Shown piece by piece: positions 53,483-58,009 of a DNA stretch of 58,009 bases. Where the stretch lies: NCBI RefSeq assembly GCF_000763885.1, contig NZ_JRKO01000039.1, forward strand, positions 1 through 58,009, given 5' to 3'. Position 1 is the first letter of the stretch; the number at the start of each line of letters is the position of its first letter. Source of the stretch: Paracoccus versutus. GTDB lineage: Bacteria > Pseudomonadota > Alphaproteobacteria > Rhodobacterales > Rhodobacteraceae. Under the pieces are notes generated by a model. The model was given only the letters and a program-made list of their open reading frames with translations, was not told the DNA's origin and ran no database searches. Made by a program: the position numbers and the translations under genes.

Positions 53483-53522
53483 TTAATTTCAGGATTGTCA
53501 GAACTCGCTCGGGAGGACAGGG

Positions 53523-53999
53523 ATGTCCCGTGAATCCGCAGGAAAACCAAAGTACATCCGGGGCGAATCGCCCCGGCAGCTGCGGGATCTGGTCGGGTAT
53601 CACCTTAAGCGGGCCTCGGCCCTTGACCTGCACGGCGCCAATGCTGCGCTGGAGGCGTCGGGCCTGCGGACCGTGCAGATGAGCGTGCTGCTGACGATCA
53701 CCGAACAGCCCGGCATCAGTTCCGCCGACATTTGCCGCGTGCTGCGGATGCAGCGCGCCAACATCGTTCCGGTGCTTGCCGACCTGGAATCGCGCGGGCT
53801 GTTCCTGCGCGAAACCGACCCCAACGACAGCCGCATCCAGCGCCTTTTTCCCACTGGCAAGGGGCGCGACGAGGCCAGCCACATGCTGGGCTTGGTCGCC
53901 ACGCATGAAGACCGGATGCTGGCCCGCCTGACCCCGGCCGAGCGTGACGACCTGCGCCGGATGCTGGCGCTGATCTGGAAAGAAGACGGCGACGGCTAG
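53523..53999 (+). CDS. MarR family regulator of hydroxycinnamate genes
   Basis: This 158-residue MarR protein has a winged helix (LRTVQMSVLLTITEQPGISS, ADICRVLRMQRANIVPVLAD) and a wing with ETDPNDSRIQRLFPTGKGRD. It is divergent from vdh-ech-fcs and immediately upstream of a co-directional MFS importer (50 bases). MarR-type repressors of feruloyl-CoA or coumaroyl-CoA response (FerC/CouR style) occupy this place in other bacteria. The CoA thioester as inducer is inference. Confidence 0.88.
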   Translation: MSRESAGKPKYIRGESPRQLRDLVGYHLKRASALDLHGANAALEASGLRTVQMSVLLTITEQPGISSADICRVLRMQRANIVPVLADLESRGLFLRETDPNDSRIQRLFPTGKGRDEASHMLGLVATHEDRMLARLTPAERDDLRRMLALIWKEDGDG

Positions 54000-54049
54000 G
54001 CCGCGCCGAAAAACCTGCGGGGAGGGAGCCCCGCCCTTGGGAGGATGAC

Positions 54050-55261
54050 ATGCAGACCATTTCTGACCACCGCCACGGCGGGGGGCGGGCGCTGACGCTT
54101 GCCTTCCTGGCCGCCGTGATCGAGGGTTTCGACCTTCAGGCCGCCGGCGTCGCGGCCCCAAAGCTGGTGCCGGCCTTCGCGCTGACGCCCCAGCAGGTCG
54201 GCCTGTTCTTTTCGGCCGCGACCTTCGGGCTGATCTTCGGCGCGCTGGCGGGGGGGCGGATCGCCGATGCCTGGGGACGGCGCGCCGGGCTGGTGATCTC
54301 GCTTGTCACCTTCGGCGTCTTCTCGATCGCCACCGCCTATGCCGCCAGCTTCGAACAGCTTGTCGCGATGCGTTTCCTGACCGGCGTCGGCCTGGGCGGG
54401 GCCTTGCCGAACCTGGTCAACATCGCCGCCGAATCGGCCCAGCCGAAGGACCGCGGCAAGGCCGTCGCGATCATGTATGCCGGGGTGCCCCTGGGCGGGG
54501 CCATCGCCAGCGGAGTCTCGATTCTGGGACTGCATGGCGGGGATTGGCAGACGATCTTCCTGGTCGGCGGGGTCATGCCGCTGGTGCTGGCGCCCTTCAT
54601 CCATGGCCTGCTGCCGCCGCTTGCGGTGGTCAAGGACCAGGTCGCCTCGGCCGGCAACGCCCTGGCAAAGGTCTTTGCGCCGGGCACGCTGATGACCACC
54701 GTGACCTTGTGGCTGTCGTTCTTCCTTGGGCTGGTGGTGGTTTACCTGCTGCTGAACTGGATGCCGCAGCTTCTGGTGTCGCGCGGACTGGAACGGTCCG
54801 AGGCCTCGACCGTGCAGATCCTGTTCAACATCGGCGGCGTCCTGGGCAGCCTGGTCGGCGGCCGGATGCTGGATCGCCCGCGCCCTGCCATCCCGGTGGC
54901 CTTGTGCTTCGCCGCCGCCGGCGCGGCGCTGCTGATGCTGGCGATGCTGCCCGCGAATCTGGGGCTGATGCTGCTGGGCGGCGCGCTTGTCGGGGGCGCG
55001 ATCCTCTGCGTGCAGGCGATCTTGTATGGCGTGGCGCCGCAATGCTATCCGTTCGAAATCCGGGGCACCGGGGTCGGCACGGCGGTGGCGGTCGGCAGGC
55101 TGGGGTCGATCGTCGGGCCGCTGCTGGCGGGCGGCCTGGTGGCGGCGGGGTTCACGCCCTCGAACGTGATGATGAGCCTTGTGCCGATCACCCTGGCCGC
55201 CGGGCTGACCACGGTGGTCCTGCTGGTCAGGCGCCGGGCCGCCGCGCCCGCCCCCGCATAA
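54050..55261 (+). CDS. MFS transporter, aromatic acid:H+ symporter type
   Basis: This 403-residue MFS protein has the AAHS marks AAVIEGFDLQAAGVAAPKL (first helix Asp) and GGRIADAWGRRAGLVIS, with a late YPFEIRGTGVGTAVAVGRLG motif and about twelve hydrophobic stretches. It follows the MarR gene and precedes an amidohydrolase gene by 13 bases, so it probably imports hydroxycinnamates for the enzymes encoded around it. It is related to, but clearly different from, the importer at 43.8 kb. Confidence 0.9.
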   Translation: MQTISDHRHGGGRALTLAFLAAVIEGFDLQAAGVAAPKLVPAFALTPQQVGLFFSAATFGLIFGALAGGRIADAWGRRAGLVISLVTFGVFSIATAYAASFEQLVAMRFLTGVGLGGALPNLVNIAAESAQPKDRGKAVAIMYAGVPLGGAIASGVSILGLHGGDWQTIFLVGGVMPLVLAPFIHGLLPPLAVVKDQVASAGNALAKVFAPGTLMTTVTLWLSFFLGLVVVYLLLNWMPQLLVSRGLERSEASTVQILFNIGGVLGSLVGGRMLDRPRPAIPVALCFAAAGAALLMLAMLPANLGLMLLGGALVGGAILCVQAILYGVAPQCYPFEIRGTGVGTAVAVGRLGSIVGPLLAGGLVAAGFTPSNVMMSLVPITLAAGLTTVVLLVRRRAAAPAPA

Positions 55262-55274
55262 GCCGGGCGCCGTC

Positions 55275-56156
55275 ATGCTGGATCTTGCCGCGCTTCGCGC
55301 CATCGACTTTCACACCCATGCCGAAGAACCCTGCGGCTGCCATGCCGACGACGGCTATGACGACTTGCAATCGGCCATGGCGCGCTATTTCCGCGCGCCA
55401 TGGGACCACCCGCCGACCATCGACCAGACGGCCGCCCATTACCGCGAACAGCGCATCGCCGCCGTCATCTTTCCCGTCGATGCCGAACGGGAAACCGGCT
55501 TTCGCCGCTATGCCAACGAAGATGTGGCCGAAGCCTGCGCGCGCCATGCCGATATCCTGATCCCCTTCGCCTCGATCGACCCGGCCCGCGGCCGCATGGG
55601 CGCGCGAGAGGCGCGTAGCCTGGTCCGCGACTTCGGCGTCCGGGGCTTCAAGTTCCACCCGACGATGCAGGGCTTCTATCCCAACGACCGCATGGCCTGG
55701 CCGCTTTACGAGGCGATCGCCGAGGCGGGGGTGCCCGCGCTGTTCCATACCGGCCAAACCGGTGTGGGCGCGGGAATGCCGGGCGGCAACGGGATGCGGC
55801 TGAAATATTCCAATCCCGTGCATCTGGACGACGTGGCCGTCGATTTCCCGACGATGCCGATCATCGCCGCCCATCCCTCGTTCCCCTGGCAGGACGAGGC
55901 ACTGGCCGTCGCCGTGCACAAGCCGAATGTCTGGATCGATCTGTCCGGCTGGCGGCCGAAATACTTCCCGCCGATCCTGCTCCAATACGCCAACACGCTG
56001 CTGAAGGACCGGATGCTGTTCGGATCCGACTGGCCGATGATCGCTCCCGAGGGCTGGCTGGCCGAGTTCGAGGATCTGCCGATCCGCGACGCCGTCCGCC
56101 CGAAGATCCTGAAAGACAACGCCGCCCGGCTGCTCGGGCTGAAGGAGGCCGCATGA
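55275..56156 (+). CDS. Amidohydrolase family protein (possible arylketoacyl-CoA hydrolase)
   Basis: This 293-residue TIM-barrel protein of the amidohydrolase-2 group starts IDFHTHAEE (metal His-x-His), with GFKFHPTMQGFYPND, VPALFHTGQTGVG, PIIAAHPSFPWQDEALAV and LFGSDWPM as further metal-site blocks. Members include decarboxylases and C-C or thioester hydrolases. In hydroxycinnamate clusters such a gene has been proposed to cleave 4-hydroxyphenyl-beta-ketoacyl-CoA. It overlaps the acyl-CoA dehydrogenase start by 4 bases (ATGA), supporting a shared beta-oxidation-like side route. Confidence 0.8.
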   Translation: MLDLAALRAIDFHTHAEEPCGCHADDGYDDLQSAMARYFRAPWDHPPTIDQTAAHYREQRIAAVIFPVDAERETGFRRYANEDVAEACARHADILIPFASIDPARGRMGAREARSLVRDFGVRGFKFHPTMQGFYPNDRMAWPLYEAIAEAGVPALFHTGQTGVGAGMPGGNGMRLKYSNPVHLDDVAVDFPTMPIIAAHPSFPWQDEALAVAVHKPNVWIDLSGWRPKYFPPILLQYANTLLKDRMLFGSDWPMIAPEGWLAEFEDLPIRDAVRPKILKDNAARLLGLKEAA

Positions 56157-57772
56157 TCCCGTTCGCCGCACCCGTGGACGACATCCTGTTCACCCTGGAC
56201 CATGTCGCGCAGGCCGGCCGGCTGCCCGATTGGGACGCCGATCTGGCGCGCGAGGTCGTCACCCAGTTCGCGCGCTTCGCCGAGGGCGAGGTCGCCCCCG
56301 CCGACGAGGCCGCGGACCGCGACGGCTGCCGGCTGGACGATGGTCGGGTCCAGATGCCGGCGGGACTGGTGGCTGCCTACAGAAGCTTTGCCGAGCAGGG
56401 CTGGCAGGCGCTGTCCTTGCCCGAGCAGGCGGGGGGACAGGGGATATCCGGGGCCCTGGCGGGCGCAACAACAGAGATCCTGGCCGGCGCCTCCCATGCC
56501 TTCCAGATGGTCGTGGGGCTGGTGCCGGGCGCGGCGCGCACCATCGCGCTGTTCGGGTCGGATAAGCAGAAGGACCGCTGGCTGCCGCGCCTCGCCTCGG
56601 GCGACTGGCTGGCAACCATGGCGCTGACCGAACCCGGCGCGGGATCCGACCTGTCGGGCCTGCGGACCCGCGCGTCCCGCGATGCCGGGGGATGGCGGAT
56701 CGAGGGCGAGAAGATCTTCATCTCGGGGGGCGATCAGGATCTGTCGCCGCGCATCCTGCACCTGGTTCTGGCCCGCAGCGGGGACGCGGCCAGCGGGGTC
56801 AAGGGGCTGAGCCTGTTCCTGGTCCCCTCGCATGACGAGGACGGCCAGCCCTTGCCGGTGTCCGTCACCCGGATCGAGGAAAAGATGGGCCTGCACGGTT
56901 CCCCGACCTGTCAGATGCTGTTCGACGCCGCACCCGCCGAACTGCTGGGGACAGAAGGCGCCGGACTGAAGGCCATGTTCACCATGATGAACCACGCCCG
57001 TCTGGACGTGGCCTTGCAGGGCGTGGCCCATGCGGCACGGGCGGCGCAGATCGCCCGCGCCTATGCCGCGACGCGCCGCCAGGGCCGGGCCGCGGGCGCG
57101 CCTGCGACGCTGGACGCGCATGCCGACGTGCGGCGGATGCTGGACGAGGCCGAGACACTGGCCATCGGTGGGCGGGCGCTGACCTATCGCACCCTGGTAG
57201 AACTGGAATTGAACCAGCACCCCGGCCTGGTTGATATTCTGACTCCGGTCTGCAAATTCGCCTGCACCGAAGGGGGCGTTGCTGCCGCCAATCTCGCCAT
57301 CCAGGTGATGGGCGGCTACGGCTATCTGCGCGAATACCGCGTCGAGCAGGTACTGCGCGACGCTCGCATCACCACGATCTATGAGGGCGCGAACGGCATT
57401 CACGCTGTGGCTCTGGCAACGCGGCTGCTGCAGCAGGCAGACGGGGCGGCGGCAAGGGCCTTTGCCGAGTTCCTGGACCCCCTGCCCGAAACCCGCGCCA
57501 TCTGGGAAGCCGCGCGTAAGCGGATGCTGGCCGCGCCGGACCCGGCCGTTGCAGCGCATGCCTTCATGCTGCTGACGATCGAGGCTGCCATGGCCGTGGT
57601 CTGGCAGCGCCTGGCGGGAGCCGCGCGGCAGGCTTCGGATCCCGACCGGATTGCCCGGTTGGCCAACTGGGAAGCAGCGCTACACCCGATCCGCCTGCGC
57701 CATCACGCGGACCTGGTGGCGCTGGCGCTGACCGCAAGACCAAGCCCGATTGGTCACGAGAAACAGAATTGA
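56153..57772 (+). CDS. Acyl-CoA dehydrogenase with C-terminal extension
   Basis: This 539-residue FAD enzyme removes two hydrogens from an acyl-CoA. MALTEPGAGSDLSGLRTRA and WRIEGEKIFISGGDQDLS are in the middle domain. The C-terminal domain has VMGGYGYLREYRVEQVLRDA and ITTIYEGANGIHAVAL, with the catalytic Glu in YEG. Extra residues beyond ~440 form a helical tail, as in long dehydrogenases of the DmdC/phenylpropanoyl kind. It is coupled to the amidohydrolase gene. A dihydrocinnamoyl-CoA (phenylpropanoid) substrate is possible but not readable. Confidence 0.88.
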   Translation: MIPFAAPVDDILFTLDHVAQAGRLPDWDADLAREVVTQFARFAEGEVAPADEAADRDGCRLDDGRVQMPAGLVAAYRSFAEQGWQALSLPEQAGGQGISGALAGATTEILAGASHAFQMVVGLVPGAARTIALFGSDKQKDRWLPRLASGDWLATMALTEPGAGSDLSGLRTRASRDAGGWRIEGEKIFISGGDQDLSPRILHLVLARSGDAASGVKGLSLFLVPSHDEDGQPLPVSVTRIEEKMGLHGSPTCQMLFDAAPAELLGTEGAGLKAMFTMMNHARLDVALQGVAHAARAAQIARAYAATRRQGRAAGAPATLDAHADVRRMLDEAETLAIGGRALTYRTLVELELNQHPGLVDILTPVCKFACTEGGVAAANLAIQVMGGYGYLREYRVEQVLRDARITTIYEGANGIHAVALATRLLQQADGAAARAFAEFLDPLPETRAIWEAARKRMLAAPDPAVAAHAFMLLTIEAAMAVVWQRLAGAARQASDPDRIARLANWEAALHPIRLRHHADLVALALTARPSPIGHEKQN

Positions 57773-57804
57773 GGGAAAGCATCATGGATACCCATGTCGC
57801 CTTC

Positions 57805-58009
57805 CTATGGCATCAGCGCGATGCGCAGCACCGAAGCGATGCCGAACACGACACCTGCAAAGCAGGCCAGCTGGATCGCCGTCGCGGCGACGAACCGCGC
57901 GCCGGAATGAATGTAGTCCTCGGCCAGAACCTGGAGCCCCAGCGCCGCATGATGAAAGCCGGCCATCAACAGCAGGATCATGAGCCCGGAATTGAGCGGC
58001 GCCGCCAAC
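57805..58009 (-). CDS. sdhD: Succinate dehydrogenase membrane anchor SdhD, 3' part
   Basis: The last ~67 residues of a small membrane protein run off the right edge. LMILLLMAGFHHAALGLQVL forms one transmembrane helix and carries the haem-ligand His region, AEDYIHSGARF is the conserved ubiquinone-site loop (Glu-Asp-Tyr), and AIQLACFAGVVFGIASVLRI is the final helix. This matches the C-terminal half of SdhD of alphaproteobacteria. The stop is TAG at 57805-57807. It converges on the acyl-CoA dehydrogenase gene with a 32-base gap and marks core chromosome. Confidence 0.85.
   Translation of the reverse strand, partial: LAAPLNSGLMILLLMAGFHHAALGLQVLAEDYIHSGARFVAATAIQLACFAGVVFGIASVLRIALMP

Overview
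The window is high-GC DNA from an alphaproteobacterium. A Rhodobacterales/Paracoccus-like host is my inference, from gene style and family resemblance; no rRNA or tRNA gene is present to confirm it. It falls into two parts with a junction somewhere around 24.6-26 kb.

Part 1 (about 0.4-24.6 kb) is the backbone of an integrative and conjugative element or related conjugative replicon. From the left it carries: two small unknown genes; a frameshifted DUF2285-type regulator; a small DUF2285 protein; an XRE repressor; an excisionase-like HTH protein overlapping a RepA-type initiator; an iteron cluster with an AT-rich stretch and a DnaA-like box (candidate oriV); DUF2840; a C5-cytosine DNA methyltransferase with a confused reading frame; a TraF-like S26 peptidase; DUF736; a VirB1-like lytic transglycosylase; a DPPY-type DNA methyltransferase; a hairpin plus repeat block (candidate oriT or RNA switch); a VirD2-type relaxase; a Phd/VapC toxin-antitoxin pair; the coupling protein TraG; and a CopG protein. 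The mating-pair-formation operon trbBCDEJ-trbK-trbLFGI-DUF2274 follows on the opposite strand, so it converges on traG/copG, with a RelE-type toxin-antitoxin pair at the join. No integrase, att site or partition gene was seen, so the element's ends lie outside the window or were not recognised.

Part 2 (about 24.7-57.8 kb) is dense with aromatic and organic-acid catabolism arranged as discrete operons, most with their own regulator. They are: (a) Crp/Fnr regulator plus tyrosine phenol-lyase; (b) the homogentisate pathway, hpd-Rieske and hmgA-fahA-maiA, with Lrp- and MarR-type regulators; (c) a TRAP transporter, gamma-carbonic-anhydrase-like protein, HMG-CoA-lyase-like enzyme and CaiB CoA-transferase with a divergent LysR; (d) an FAD D-2-hydroxyacid dehydrogenase, an aromatic-acid MFS importer and a fused indolepyruvate ferredoxin oxidoreductase with a divergent PAS-AraC regulator; (e) a hydroxycinnamate cluster (fcs, feruloyl-CoA hydratase/lyase, vanillin dehydrogenase, MarR, MFS importer, amidohydrolase, acyl-CoA dehydrogenase). 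At the right edge is the 3' end of a core gene, sdhD, on the minus strand.

Read together, part 2 would let the cell turn tyrosine, arylpyruvates or aryl-lactates and hydroxycinnamates into central metabolites: fumarate and acetoacetate from homogentisate, acetyl-CoA plus an aldehyde and then an acid from ferulate or coumarate, and arylacetyl-CoA from arylpyruvate. Whether part 2 is cargo of the element or resident chromosome cannot be decided here. The decayed acyl-CoA-synthetase fragment at 41.3 kb shows that this segment has been rearranged.
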